NCBI RefSeq assembly: GCF_900105785.1
Contig: NZ_LT629799.1
Coordinates: forward strand, 806,001 to 870,000
Length of the DNA: 64,000 nucleotides
Direction: 5' to 3'
DNA from: Microlunatus sagamiharensis
GTDB lineage: Bacteria > Actinomycetota > Actinomycetes > Propionibacteriales > Propionibacteriaceae
Below are positions 6,776-15,849 of the stretch, in pieces (position 1 is the first letter of the stretch; each line of letters starts with the position of its first letter). The translations under genes and the position numbers were made by a program. Under the pieces are notes generated by a model. It made no database searches and had not been told where the DNA came from. It worked only from the letters and a program-made list of their open reading frames with translations.

Positions 6776-8812
6776 ATGACCAACCCGACGGTCACCGAGC
6801 TGCTGGAGCGCAGCCACCGCCTGGGCGCGGAGAAGAAGAACACCAACTACGCCGGCGGCAACACCTCGGCCAAGGGCCGCGAGACCGACCCGGTCACCGG
6901 GCAGGCCGTCGAGCTGCTCTGGGTCAAGGGCTCCGGCGGGGACCTCGGCACCCTGACCGAGCCGGGGCTGGCCGTGCTCCGGCTCGACCGGCTGCGGGCG
7001 CTGGCCGACGTCTACCCGGGTGTCGAGCGCGAGGACGAGATGGTGGCGGCGTTCGACTTCTGCCTGCACGGCAAGGGTGGTGCGGCGCCGTCGATCGACA
7101 CGGCGATGCACGGGCTCGTCGACGCCGCGCACGTCGACCACCTGCACCCCGACTCCGGCATCGCGATCGCCACGGCCGCCGACGGCGAGCAGCTGACGAA
7201 GGACGTCTTCGGCGGCCGGGTGGTGTGGGTGCCGTGGCGCCGCCCCGGCTTCCAGCTCGGCCTCGACATCGCGGCGGTCAAGGACGCGAACCCCGACGCG
7301 GTCGGCTGCGTCCTCGGCGGGCACGGCATCACCGCCTGGGGCGCCACGTCGGCCGAGGCGGAGGAGCACTCGTGCTGGATCATCGACACCGCTGCGGCCT
7401 ACCTGAGCGAGCACTCCCGGCCCGAGCCCTTCGGACCGGCGCTGCCCGGCTACGGGGCGCTGCCCGAGGCGGAGCGCCGGGCCAGGGCGGTCGCGCTGGC
7501 CCCGACCGTGCGCGCGATCGCCTCCCACGACAGGCCGATGGTCGGCCACTTCACCGACGACCCCGCCGTCCTCGACTTCCTGGCCGCCGCCGAGCACCCA
7601 CGCCTGGCCGCGCTGGGCACGAGCTGCCCCGACCACTTCCTGCGTACGAAGGTCAAGCCGCTCGTGCTCGACCTGCCGGCCGACGCCGACGTCGAGGCGG
7701 TGAAGGCGCGCCTGCGCGAGCTGCACGAGGCGTACCGCGCGGACTACCAGGCGTACTACGACCGGCACGCCGACGCGGGCAGCCCGGCGATCCGCGGGGC
7801 CGACCCCCTGGTCGTCCTCGTCCCGGGCGTGGGGATGTTCTCCTACGGCGCGACCAAGCAGACCGCGCGCGTCGCCGGCGAGTTCTACCTCAACGCGATC
7901 AACGTCATGCGCGGCGCCGAGGGCGTGTCGACGTACGCCCCGATCGACGAGGCGGAGAAGTTCCGCATCGAGTACTGGGCGCTGGAGGAGGCCAAGCTCC
8001 GGCGGATGCCGAAGCCCAAGCCGCTGGCCACGCGCGTCGCCCTGGTGACCGGCGCCGCGTCCGGCATCGGCAAGGCCATCGCCCACCGCCTCGCCGCGGA
8101 AGGGGCGTGCGTGGTGATCGCCGACCTCGACGTCGACAAGGCGCAGGCCGCGGCCGCGGAGATCGGCGGCACCGACGTCGCCGTCGGCGTCCGGGCCGAC
8201 GTCACCGACGAGGACGCGGTCCAGGAGGCCGTCGACACGGCGGTCCTCGCCTTCGGCGGGCTCGACCTCGTGGTCAACAACGCCGGGCTGTCGCTGTCGA
8301 AGTCGCTGCTGGAGACCACCGCGAAGGACTGGGACCTGCAGCACGACGTCATGGCCCGCGGCTCGTTCCTGGTGTCGAGGGCGGCCGCGAGGGTGCTCAT
8401 CGACCAGGGCCTGGGCGGCGACATCGTCTACATCTCGAGCAAGAACTCCGTCTTCGCCGGCCCCAACAACATCGCCTACTCCGCGACGAAGGCCGACCAG
8501 GCCCACCAGGTGCGCCTCCTCGCCGCCGAGCTGGGGGAGCACGGGGTCAAGGTCAACGGCATCAACCCCGACGGGGTGGTGCGGGGCTCGGGGATCTTCG
8601 CCGGCGGCTGGGGCGCCAAGCGTGCCGCGGTCTACGGCGTCGAGGAGTCCGAGCTCGGCGCCTACTACGCCCAGCGCACCCTGCTGAAGCGCGAGGTGCT
8701 GCCCGAGCACGTCGCGAACGCGGTCTTCGTGCTGTGCTCGGCCGACCTCAGCCACACCACCGGCCTGCACGTGCCGGTCGACGCCGGCGTGGCGGCGGCG
8801 TTCCTCCGGTGA
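6776..8812 (+). CDS. rhaD: bifunctional rhamnulose-1-phosphate aldolase / lactaldehyde dehydrogenase
   Basis: This 678-residue fusion protein has two parts. Residues 1-410 form a class II aldolase domain with the zinc-binding HLHPD motif (near residue 121) and a further His in LGGHGITAWG. Residues 420-678 form a short-chain dehydrogenase with the NAD-binding TGAASGIG and catalytic YSATK (near residue 567). The fusion is the known RhaD aldolase-ADH arrangement (also called RhaEW): it cleaves L-rhamnulose 1-phosphate to DHAP and L-lactaldehyde and oxidises the latter to L-lactate. It is one continuous frame, so no frameshift is involved. The ATG at 6776 is one base after the rhaI stop; its own stop overlaps rhaB by GTGA. 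Confidence 0.95.
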   Translation: MTNPTVTELLERSHRLGAEKKNTNYAGGNTSAKGRETDPVTGQAVELLWVKGSGGDLGTLTEPGLAVLRLDRLRALADVYPGVEREDEMVAAFDFCLHGKGGAAPSIDTAMHGLVDAAHVDHLHPDSGIAIATAADGEQLTKDVFGGRVVWVPWRRPGFQLGLDIAAVKDANPDAVGCVLGGHGITAWGATSAEAEEHSCWIIDTAAAYLSEHSRPEPFGPALPGYGALPEAERRARAVALAPTVRAIASHDRPMVGHFTDDPAVLDFLAAAEHPRLAALGTSCPDHFLRTKVKPLVLDLPADADVEAVKARLRELHEAYRADYQAYYDRHADAGSPAIRGADPLVVLVPGVGMFSYGATKQTARVAGEFYLNAINVMRGAEGVSTYAPIDEAEKFRIEYWALEEAKLRRMPKPKPLATRVALVTGAASGIGKAIAHRLAAEGACVVIADLDVDKAQAAAAEIGGTDVAVGVRADVTDEDAVQEAVDTAVLAFGGLDLVVNNAGLSLSKSLLETTAKDWDLQHDVMARGSFLVSRAAARVLIDQGLGGDIVYISSKNSVFAGPNNIAYSATKADQAHQVRLLAAELGEHGVKVNGINPDGVVRGSGIFAGGWGAKRAAVYGVEESELGAYYAQRTLLKREVLPEHVANAVFVLCSADLSHTTGLHVPVDAGVAAAFLR

Positions 8813-10269
8813 GCGCCCCGGACCCGGTGTTCGTGGCCGTCGACATCGGCGCGTCGAGCGGGCGGGTGATGGCCGCGCGAGTGGTCGACGGACGCGTCGT
8901 GCTCGAGGCGGTGCACCGCTTCGACAACGGGGCGGTCCGCCGCGACGGTCACCTGCGCTGGGACCTGAGCGGGCTGTTCGAGCAGGTGCTCGTGGGCCTC
9001 GCCGCGGTCGTGGAGCGCCACGGCGGCGCAGCGAGCATCGGGATCGACACCTGGGCCGTCGACTACGGGCTGCTCGACGCCGACGGCCGGCTGCTCGCCG
9101 AACCCGTCGCCTACCGCGACGACCGCACCCACGGCGTCGCCGGCCGCATTCACGCGCGGATCCCGGCCGAGCGGCTCTACGCCATCAACGGGCTCCAGGA
9201 GCTGCCCTTCACGACGCTCTACCAGCTCCTCGCCGAGCAGTCCGAGCCCGGCTGGGCGCAGGCCCGCCACGCCCTCCTGCTGCCCGACCTGCTCGCGTGC
9301 TGGCTCACCGGCGAGCGCCGGACCGAGGTGACGAACGCGTCCACGACCGGGCTGCTCGACGCCCGTACGCGCACCTTCGACGCCGGCCTGCTCGGCGCCC
9401 TCGGGCTGCCCGCCGACCTCTTCGCGCCGTTGATCCGGCCCGGCGAGACGCTCGGCACCGTCACCGCGGAGGTGGCCGCGAGGACCGGGCTCGACCCGGC
9501 CACGCGGGTCGTCGCGGTGGGCTCGCACGACACGGCGTCGGCGGTCGTCGGGGTGCCCGCGCAGGACCGGGCGTTCGCGTACGTCTCGTCCGGCACGTGG
9601 TCGCTGGTCGGCGTCGAGCTCGACGAACCGGTGCTGACCGAGGAGAGCCGCGCGGCGAACTTCACCAACGAGGGCGGCGTGGACGGCCGCGTGCGCTACC
9701 TGCGCAACGTCGGCGGGCTCTGGCTGCTGCAGGAGTCGCTGCGCACGTGGCGCGAGCAGGGCCACGAGGTCGACGCCGACGTCCTGCTCGCCGAGGCGGC
9801 CGTGCTGCCCGCCGGCGGACCGGTGGTCGACGTCGACGACGAGCGGTTCATCGCGCCGGGCGACATGCCCGCGCGGATCCGCCAGGCGTGCGGGCGGGCC
9901 GGCCGGGAGGCGCCCGGCACCCCGGCGGAGGTCGTGCGCTGCATCCTCGACTCCCTCGCCGTCGCATACGCCCGCACGGTCGCGCAGGCGGTCGAGCTCT
10001 CGGGCGCCGAGGTCGACGTGGTGCACGTCGTCGGGGGTGGTTCGCAGAACGCGCTGCTCTGCCAGCTCACCGCCGACCTGTCCGGGCTCGAGGTGCGCTC
10101 GGGGCCGGTCGAGGCCACGGCGCTGGGCAACGTCGCCGTGCAGGCCCGGGCGGCGGGGGTGCTCACCGGCGACCTCGAGGACCTGCGCGCGGCGCTGCGC
10201 GTCGGCCTCGACCTGCGGACCTTCACCCCGCATCGCTCGACGGTCGGGGTGGGGAATGGTCAAACGTGA
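8809..10269 (+). CDS. rhaB: rhamnulokinase
   Basis: This 486-residue FGGY-family carbohydrate kinase phosphorylates L-rhamnulose to L-rhamnulose 1-phosphate. The ATP-binding fold opens with VDIGASSGRVM (about residues 8-18). The catalytic region has GSHDTASAVVGVPA (near residue 238), and the second domain has RYLRNVGGLWLLQESLRTW and the adenosine motif VVGGGSQNALLCQ, all typical of RhaB. The GTG start at 8809 overlaps the aldolase stop in GTGA, indicating translational coupling. Its length is normal for the family. Confidence 0.95.
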   Translation: MSAPDPVFVAVDIGASSGRVMAARVVDGRVVLEAVHRFDNGAVRRDGHLRWDLSGLFEQVLVGLAAVVERHGGAASIGIDTWAVDYGLLDADGRLLAEPVAYRDDRTHGVAGRIHARIPAERLYAINGLQELPFTTLYQLLAEQSEPGWAQARHALLLPDLLACWLTGERRTEVTNASTTGLLDARTRTFDAGLLGALGLPADLFAPLIRPGETLGTVTAEVAARTGLDPATRVVAVGSHDTASAVVGVPAQDRAFAYVSSGTWSLVGVELDEPVLTEESRAANFTNEGGVDGRVRYLRNVGGLWLLQESLRTWREQGHEVDADVLLAEAAVLPAGGPVVDVDDERFIAPGDMPARIRQACGRAGREAPGTPAEVVRCILDSLAVAYARTVAQAVELSGAEVDVVHVVGGGSQNALLCQLTADLSGLEVRSGPVEATALGNVAVQARAAGVLTGDLEDLRAALRVGLDLRTFTPHRSTVGVGNGQT

Positions 10270-10294
10270 GACCAGGCCCTGAGAGGATCGCCGC

Positions 10295-11035
10295 GTGAGG
10301 ATCGCGCTGTTCGTGACGTGCCTGGCCGACGGGCTCTACCCCGACGTCGGGCGGGCGACGGTCCGGGTGCTGGAGCGCCTGGGCCACACCGTCGAGTTCC
10401 CCGAGGCGCAGAGCTGCTGCGGCCAGATGCACGTCAACACCGGCTACCAGAAGCAGGCGGTGCCGCTGGTCGAGCGGTTCGCCGACGTGTTCGCGGGCTA
10501 CGACGCCGTGGTCGCGCCGTCCGGGTCCTGCGTCGGCTCGGTGCGGCACCAGCACGCGATGCTCGCGCGCCGCTTCGGCTCGCGCGACCTCCAGCAGCAG
10601 GTCGACGTCGTCGCCGCCAAGACCTACGAGCTGTCGGAGCTGCTCGTCGACGTGCTCGGGGTGACCGACGTCGGCGCGTACTTCCCGCACACCGTGACCT
10701 ACCACCCGACCTGCCACTCGCTCCGCCTGCTGCGCGTCGGCGACAAGCCGACCCGGCTGCTGCGGGCCGTCGAGGGCCTCGAGCTCGTCGAGCTGCCCGA
10801 CGCGGACCAGTGCTGCGGCTTCGGCGGGACCTTCGCGCTCAAGAACGCCGACACCTCGACCGCGATGCTGGCCGACAAGATGCGTCACGTCCTGGACACG
10901 GGCGCGGAGGTCTGCAGCGCCGGTGACAGCTCCTGCCTGATGCACATCGGCGGCGGCCTCTCCCGCATCCGCGCCGGGGCCCGCACCCTGCACCTGGCCC
11001 AGATCCTGGCCTCGACCCGTGAGGACGCCGCATGA
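10295..11035 (+). CDS. lutA: lactate utilisation iron-sulfur oxidoreductase subunit LutA
   Basis: This 246-residue member of the LutA/YkgE family has two cysteine-rich CCG domains. The first includes AQSCCGQMHVNTGY, and the second includes DQCCGFGGTFALKN with a preceding YHPTCHS. Family knowledge: LutABC together oxidise L-lactate to pyruvate through a chain of iron-sulfur clusters. The GTG at 10295 is preceded by GAGAGG. It lies 25 bases after rhaB and overlaps lutB by ATGA. Its presence inside a rhamnose operon fits the L-lactate made by the aldolase/dehydrogenase fusion. Confidence 0.93.
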   Translation: MRIALFVTCLADGLYPDVGRATVRVLERLGHTVEFPEAQSCCGQMHVNTGYQKQAVPLVERFADVFAGYDAVVAPSGSCVGSVRHQHAMLARRFGSRDLQQQVDVVAAKTYELSELLVDVLGVTDVGAYFPHTVTYHPTCHSLRLLRVGDKPTRLLRAVEGLELVELPDADQCCGFGGTFALKNADTSTAMLADKMRHVLDTGAEVCSAGDSSCLMHIGGGLSRIRAGARTLHLAQILASTREDAA

Positions 11036-12543
11036 GCGCCGTGATGCTCGGCATGCCCGGAGCGCCCCCGACCTCACCGCGGGGCACCGGCCACCTCCGT
11101 GGCGAAGAGTCGTTCCCCGCGGCGGCGCGCCACTCGCTCGCCGACACCCAGCTGCGCTCGAACCTCGGCCACGCCACCCGGACGATCCGCGGCAAGCGCG
11201 CGGCCGTCGTCGCCGAGCTGCCGGACTGGGAGGAGCTGCGCGAGGCGGGCCGCCAGCTCAAGGTCCACACGATGGCGCACCTGCCCGACTACCTCGTGCA
11301 GCTCGAGGAGGCCGTGACCGCGCGCGGCGGGGTCGTCCACTGGGCCCGCGACGCCGCCGAGGCCAACCGCATCGTCGTCGACCTGGTGCGGGCCACCGGG
11401 TCGGACGAGGTCGTCAAGGTCAAGTCGATGGCGACGCAGGAGATCGCGCTCAACGAGGCGCTCGAGGAGGCGGGGATCGCCGCCTTCGAGACCGACCTCG
11501 CCGAGCTGATCGTGCAGCTCGGCAACGACCGCCCGAGCCACATCCTCGTGCCGGCGATCCACCGCAACCGCGCGGAGATCCGCGAGATCTTCCTGCGCGA
11601 GATGGGCGACGTCGACCCGGCCCTCAGCGACGACCCGGCCGCCCTGGCCAACGCCGCCCGGCTGCACCTGCGACGCAAGTTCCTGTCGGCGCGGGTCGCG
11701 GTGAGCGGGGCCAACTTCGCCGTCGCCGAGACCGGCACGCTGGCCGTCGTCGAGTCGGAGGGCAACGGACGGATGTGCCTGACCCTGCCGGAGACGCTGA
11801 TCACGGTCATGGGCGTCGAGAAGCTCGTGCCCCGCTACGCCGACCTCGAGGTCTTCCTGCAGCTGCTGCCCCGCTCGAGCACGGGAGAGCGGATGAACCC
11901 CTACACCTCGATGTGGACCGGGGTCACCCCCGGCGACGGGCCGCAGGAGTTCCACCTCGTGCTCCTCGACAACGGCCGCAGCGCGGTGCTGTCCGACGCC
12001 GAGGGCCGCGACGCGCTCAACTGCATCCGCTGCAGCGCCTGCCTCAACGTCTGCCCCGTCTACGAGCGGGCCGGCGGGCACGCGTACGGGTCGGTCTACC
12101 CCGGCCCGATCGGGGCGATCCTGTCGCCGCAGCTGACCGGGGTGGAGGACAACGCCTCGCTGCCGTACGCGTCCTCGCTCTGCGGCGCCTGCTACGACGT
12201 CTGCCCGGTGAAGATCAACATCCCGGACATCCTCGTGCACCTGCGTGCCGAGCACACCGAGGCGCAGGCGGCCGCGAGCCGGGTCCCGACCGCCGAGGCC
12301 GCCGCGATGCAGGCGGCGTCGCTGGTCATGCGCAGCCCCCGCCGCTGGCGGCTCGCCCTGCGCGGTGGGCGCCTCGGACGGCTCCTCGGGCGGCGGCGCG
12401 GGGTCATCGGTGAGGTCCCGCTGCCGGTGCTCAAGCAGTGGACCGACGCGCGCGACCTGAGCCGGCCGCCGACGAGCACGTTCCGGGACTGGTGGGCGCG
12501 CGAGCACGGCGACTCCGGTCCTACCGACGGAGGCGGGCGATGA
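11032..12543 (+). CDS. lutB: lactate utilisation iron-sulfur protein LutB
   Basis: This 503-residue LutB/YkgF-type protein has an N-terminal LUD-like domain (about residues 60-300, with KVKSMATQEIALNEAL) and two 4Fe-4S motifs, CIRCSACLNVCPV (near residue 330) and CGACYDVCPV (near residue 383). It would be the electron-transferring core subunit of the L-lactate dehydrogenase complex. The start overlaps the lutA stop and the end overlaps lutC, both in ATGA, so the three subunits should be made in balance. Confidence 0.94.
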   Translation: MSAVMLGMPGAPPTSPRGTGHLRGEESFPAAARHSLADTQLRSNLGHATRTIRGKRAAVVAELPDWEELREAGRQLKVHTMAHLPDYLVQLEEAVTARGGVVHWARDAAEANRIVVDLVRATGSDEVVKVKSMATQEIALNEALEEAGIAAFETDLAELIVQLGNDRPSHILVPAIHRNRAEIREIFLREMGDVDPALSDDPAALANAARLHLRRKFLSARVAVSGANFAVAETGTLAVVESEGNGRMCLTLPETLITVMGVEKLVPRYADLEVFLQLLPRSSTGERMNPYTSMWTGVTPGDGPQEFHLVLLDNGRSAVLSDAEGRDALNCIRCSACLNVCPVYERAGGHAYGSVYPGPIGAILSPQLTGVEDNASLPYASSLCGACYDVCPVKINIPDILVHLRAEHTEAQAAASRVPTAEAAAMQAASLVMRSPRRWRLALRGGRLGRLLGRRRGVIGEVPLPVLKQWTDARDLSRPPTSTFRDWWAREHGDSGPTDGGGR

Positions 12544-13223
12544 GCGCGCGCGACGAGGTCCTGGCCCGGATCGCCGACGCGCACCGGCTCGCGCCGCCGC
12601 CCGACCTGCCGTACGCCGCGCTGACCCGCGACTACCGCCGGGCGGACGCCGGGCCGCAGGACGGCTCCGCGGAGCTGGTCGAGGTGCTCGTCGACCGGTT
12701 GCTCGACTACAAGGCCCTGGTCCGGCGCACGACCGCCGACGGGCTGGCGGCGACGGTCGCCGAGGCCCTGCGTGAGCGCGGGGTGCGGTCGCTGGCCGTG
12801 CCCGAGGGCGTCGAGGCGGGCTGGCTGGACGCGGCGGCCGACGCCGGGCTGGAGGCGGTGGCCGACCCGGGCCCGGACGGACCGCTCAGCGTGGACGCCC
12901 TCGACCGCGTCGACGGCGTGCTGACCGGCTGCGCCCTCGCGGTGGCGGCCACGGGGACGCTGGTGCTCGACGGCACCGCGGGCCAGGGCCGTCGGGTCGT
13001 GACGCTCGTGCCCGACTACCACCTCTGCGTGGTGCGGGCCGACCAGGTCGTCGCGGACGTGCCGCAGGCGGTCGACCGGCTCGAGCCCACCCGCCCGACG
13101 ACCATGATCAGCGGGCCGAGCGCGACCAGCGACATCGAGCTCAACCGTGTCGAGGGCGTCCACGGGCCCCGGACGCTCGAGGTGGTCGTCGTGGAGGGGC
13201 CGGCGCTCCCTCCCGATGCCTGA
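12540..13223 (+). CDS. lutC: lactate utilisation protein LutC
   Basis: This 227-residue LUD-domain protein of the LutC/YkgG family is the third subunit of the L-lactate oxidation complex. The C-terminal half carries the family signature LTGCALAVAATGTLVLD and the ending TMISGPSATSDIELNRVEGVHGP. The ATG at 12540 overlaps the lutB stop. Its own last eight bases overlap the start of rhaM, so lutC and rhaM are read in different frames there. Confidence 0.93.
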   Translation: MSARDEVLARIADAHRLAPPPDLPYAALTRDYRRADAGPQDGSAELVEVLVDRLLDYKALVRRTTADGLAATVAEALRERGVRSLAVPEGVEAGWLDAAADAGLEAVADPGPDGPLSVDALDRVDGVLTGCALAVAATGTLVLDGTAGQGRRVVTLVPDYHLCVVRADQVVADVPQAVDRLEPTRPTTMISGPSATSDIELNRVEGVHGPRTLEVVVVEGPALPPDA

Positions 13224-13557
13224 GTACTGCCTCGTCGGTCGAGTCGACCCGAGCCGGCTCGACGAGTACCGCGAGGTCCACGCCCGCGTGTGGCCCGAGC
13301 TCCTCGTCGCGCTGCGCGACGCGGGGTGGCGGCGCTACTCGCTCTTCCTCCGCGACGACGGCACCGTGATCGGCTACGCGGAGGCCGACGACCTGGACGA
13401 GGCGCAGGCCCGCGTGGCGCAGACCGCGGTGAACCGCCGGTGGCAGGCGGCCATGGCCGGGCTGTTCGTGACCGAGGGCGCGCCGGACGAGGCGTGGGAG
13501 CGGGTGCCGCAGGTGTTCCAGCTCGAGCGGCAGCTCGCCGAGGCGGGGCAGGCGTAG
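13216..13557 (+). CDS. rhaM: L-rhamnose mutarotase
   Basis: This 113-residue ferredoxin-like-fold protein interconverts the alpha and beta anomers of L-rhamnose so that the isomerase gets its preferred form. Tyr18 and His22 in EYREVHARVWPEL correspond to active-site residues of E. coli RhaM, and Trp76 lies in NRRWQAAM. The ATG at 13216 gives a family-typical N-terminus (PEYCLVGRVDP) and overlaps the lutC stop by eight bases. It is the last gene of the rhamnose operon. Confidence 0.92.
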   Translation: MPEYCLVGRVDPSRLDEYREVHARVWPELLVALRDAGWRRYSLFLRDDGTVIGYAEADDLDEAQARVAQTAVNRRWQAAMAGLFVTEGAPDEAWERVPQVFQLERQLAEAGQA

Positions 13558-13651
13558 CACCGCTCCACCGCTCGGGCCGGGCGTCGGACCGGGGCGCGGA
13601 GCCGCCGCGGACACGCCGGCCGGCCGGGGCCGGACGTGCCACGCTGCGGGC

Positions 13652-13966
13652 ATGCCCAGCGACCCGACCCAGGACCTCGCCACCTCCGACCTCCAGGCCG
13701 TGCGCCGGCTGCTCGCCGACCTGCGGCAGCAGCTGACCGCGACGCTCGACGACCTCGACGCCCGGGTGGACGCGGCCCTCGCCGCCGACACGGCTCCGAC
13801 GCGGGCGTACTCGCGCCCGGCGCCCGTGCCCCCGCGCCGCATGGAGCAGATGACGCGCACCCCGGAGCCGACGGCCGACCTCGACGACCTCGTCGACGTG
13901 CTCGCCCCGCGCCTGCTGGAGCGGCTGGTCCCCGGGCTCCGGGACGCCCTGCGCGAGGACGGTTAG
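13652..13966 (+). CDS. small hypothetical protein
   Basis: This 104-residue protein is not recognised. It is acidic and helix-rich, with a predicted coiled-coil-like segment at about residues 12-46 (LQAVRRLLADLRQQLTATLD), a Pro/Arg linker, and a second helical segment at about 75-102. No signal peptide or membrane helix is seen. Codon bias matches the surrounding genes, which favours a real gene, but no ribosome site stands out before the ATG. It stands alone between rhaM and a convergent VOC gene. Confidence 0.55.
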   Translation: MPSDPTQDLATSDLQAVRRLLADLRQQLTATLDDLDARVDAALAADTAPTRAYSRPAPVPPRRMEQMTRTPEPTADLDDLVDVLAPRLLERLVPGLRDALREDG

Positions 13967-14000
13967 GCCGGAGGCTCCACGCCGACCTGCGACCGCGGGC

Positions 14001-14420
14001 TCAGCCGGCGGCCGGCGCCACGTCCAGCGCCCAGATCACCCCGAACCGGTCCCGAAGCTGGCCGGCGAGCGGCGCCCAGGCGGACGCGCCGAGCGGCTGC
14101 CGGATCTCCGCGCCCTCGAGCAGCCCCTCCCAGATGCGCGTGACCTCCTCGGCGTCGGTGCCGTGGACGTAGACGTAGAAGGCGTTGGCGCCCTGGTCGT
14201 ACGGCTGGCCCGGCCACACGTCGAAGGCCATCACCCGCAGGCCCGCCGGGCTCGTGACCTGACCCCACACGACGCGGTCCGCCCAGGCGGGCTCGTCCGA
14301 GGCGCCCATCTGCCCGTAGGTCATGGCCGTCACCTCGCCGCCGAAGGCGGACGCGTAGAGGTCCAGCGCGGCGCGGGCGTCGCCGTCGAAGTTCAGGTGG
14401 GTCGTCGTCTCGATGGTCAT
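14001..14420 (-). CDS. VOC-superfamily protein (PhnB-like)
   Basis: This 139-residue protein of the vicinal-oxygen-chelate fold is of the PhnB/YjdN type. It starts IETTTHLNFDGDARAALDLYASAFGGEV and has FGGEVTAMTYGQM and a C-terminal RFGVIWALDV, all typical of that group. Members are often called glyoxalase-like, but the substrate is unknown. The ATG at 14420 follows GAGGAG. It is divergent from the WYL regulator at 14525, a pairing often seen in actinobacteria, so it may be that regulator's target. Confidence 0.85.
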   Translation of the reverse strand: MTIETTTHLNFDGDARAALDLYASAFGGEVTAMTYGQMGASDEPAWADRVVWGQVTSPAGLRVMAFDVWPGQPYDQGANAFYVYVHGTDAEEVTRIWEGLLEGAEIRQPLGASAWAPLAGQLRDRFGVIWALDVAPAAG

Positions 14421-14524
14421 GGCGTCTCCTCGTGCTCCCCGGCGGCCCCTGCGGCCGCCGTCGAGGACGAGTCTTCCGGCAGATGCGGTCAGATCGTGTC
14501 CTGAACTTCGACCAGACTGACGGC

Positions 14525-15487
14525 ATGGCCGGCCCCTCCTCGCGCATGCTCGCCCTGCTGTCGCTGCTGCAGGTGCGTCGCGACTGGGCGGGCGACGAGC
14601 TCGCCGGCCGGCTGGAGGTGAGCCCGCGGACGGTGCGGCGCGACGTCGACCGGCTCCGCGAGCTCGGCTACCGCGTCGAGTCCCTGCGCGGGCCGGCGGG
14701 CGGCTACCGGCTCGCGGCCGGGTCGGACCTGCCCCCGCTGCTCTTCGACGACGACCAGGCCGTGGCGCTCGCCCTCGCTCTCGCGGTGGCGCCGGCGTCC
14801 GGGGCCGACATCGCCGAGCCGGCGGCGCGCGCGCTCGCCACCGTGCGCCAGGTGATGCCGCCGCGGCTGCGGCACCGGGTCGACGCGGTGCGCGCGGTGA
14901 CCGCCGCCGGCACCGTGCAGGCCGACCCCGAGGTGCTCGCCGCGGTGAGCGGGGCGGTCCAGCGCGCCGAGGTGCTGCGGTTCGAGCACCGCTCCGACGG
15001 CGACGGGGAGGCGCCCGCGGTACGCCGCGTCGAGCCGTACGCGGTCGTCGCCCGGCACGCCCGCTGGTACCTGCTCGCCTGGGACCTCGACCGCGACGAC
15101 TGGCGCACCTACCGCGTCGACCGGATGGTGCCGCGAGCCCGGACTCGGGTGCGGTTCACGCCGCGAGACGTCCCGGGCGGCGACGCGGCCGTGTTCGTGG
15201 CCGCACGCTTCAAGGGCTCCGCGCGCGAGGACGCGTGGCCCTGCCGTGGGACCGTGACCGTCGCCCCCGCGGCGCTTCGCACGGTCGCGCCGTACCTGCC
15301 CGAGGACGCCTTGGTCGAGGACGTCGACGCCGAGCGCCGTCGCCTCACCCTCGGGTCGTGGTCCTGGGTCGGCCTCGCCGGCGTCGTCGCCGGCCTCCCG
15401 GTCGAGGTCACGGTCGAAGGACCGCCCCCGCTCCGTGACGCCGTGCTCGCGCTCGCGGACCGGCTGCGAACGGCCGGCGGCGGCTGA
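14525..15487 (+). CDS. WYL-domain transcriptional regulator
   Basis: This 320-residue regulator of the YafY/DeoR-like type has an N-terminal winged helix (about residues 8-60, with LEVSPRTVRRDVDRLRELGY). The central WYL domain carries ARWYLLAWDLDRDDWRTYRVDRM (near residue 180), and a WCX-like C-terminal part follows. WYL domains sense small ligands or nucleic acids. The ATG at 14525 is chosen because the protein's conserved start (SSRMLALLSLLQ) follows directly. A second ATG seven codons later is possible. Its divergent neighbour is the VOC gene. Confidence 0.9.
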   Translation: MAGPSSRMLALLSLLQVRRDWAGDELAGRLEVSPRTVRRDVDRLRELGYRVESLRGPAGGYRLAAGSDLPPLLFDDDQAVALALALAVAPASGADIAEPAARALATVRQVMPPRLRHRVDAVRAVTAAGTVQADPEVLAAVSGAVQRAEVLRFEHRSDGDGEAPAVRRVEPYAVVARHARWYLLAWDLDRDDWRTYRVDRMVPRARTRVRFTPRDVPGGDAAVFVAARFKGSAREDAWPCRGTVTVAPAALRTVAPYLPEDALVEDVDAERRRLTLGSWSWVGLAGVVAGLPVEVTVEGPPPLRDAVLALADRLRTAGGG

Positions 15488-15513
15488 TCGTCGACCGGTG
15501 CCGACGACCGGGC

Positions 15514-15849
15514 TCAGAGGTCGAGGATGAAGCGCAGGGCTTGGTCGACGGCCCGCATCGCCGCGAGGCCGACCGTTCCCCGATGCCGCACGACGCGTTC
15601 GGTGGAGACGACGCGCAGCTGGTCGCACCGTGCGTACGACACGTGGTCCAGCCCCGCGGGCCCCGGCTCGAGCTCCACGTGGCTGCGCAGCCCGTACGCG
15701 GCCGAGGTCACCGGGACGACGACGACCAGTCCGCCCGGTCCGTTGTTCAGGACGTCGACCGACACGATCACGGCAGGCCGTCGGAAGCCCGGCTCGTGCC
15801 CGAGGGGTTGTCCGAGGTCGACGTCCCAGACCTCCCCCCGCCAGATCAC
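15514..15849 (-). CDS. MazF/PemK-type endoribonuclease toxin
   Basis: This 111-residue MazF/PemK-family protein starts IWRGEVWDVDLGQP. It keeps the conserved RPAVIVS strand, the VVVVPVTS strand and a C-terminal helix with LAAMRAVDQALRFILDL. Family members cleave mRNA and are neutralised by the partner antitoxin. The GTG start at 15849 overlaps the antitoxin stop in GTGA. It converges on the WYL gene with 26 bases between stops. The assignment as toxin rests on fold and gene order. Confidence 0.87.
   Translation of the reverse strand: MIWRGEVWDVDLGQPLGHEPGFRRPAVIVSVDVLNNGPGGLVVVVPVTSAAYGLRSHVELEPGPAGLDHVSYARCDQLRVVSTERVVRHRGTVGLAAMRAVDQALRFILDL

Noticed and set aside
6776-8812. Possible assembly fusion of an aldolase gene and a dehydrogenase gene
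   Set aside because: The fusion is a known natural form of the rhamnulose-1-phosphate aldolase with lactaldehyde dehydrogenase, and the frame is continuous.
14432-14524. N-terminal extension of the WYL regulator
   Set aside because: The extra residues are Arg/Gly-rich and lie in the divergent promoter region. The conserved protein starts at 14525.
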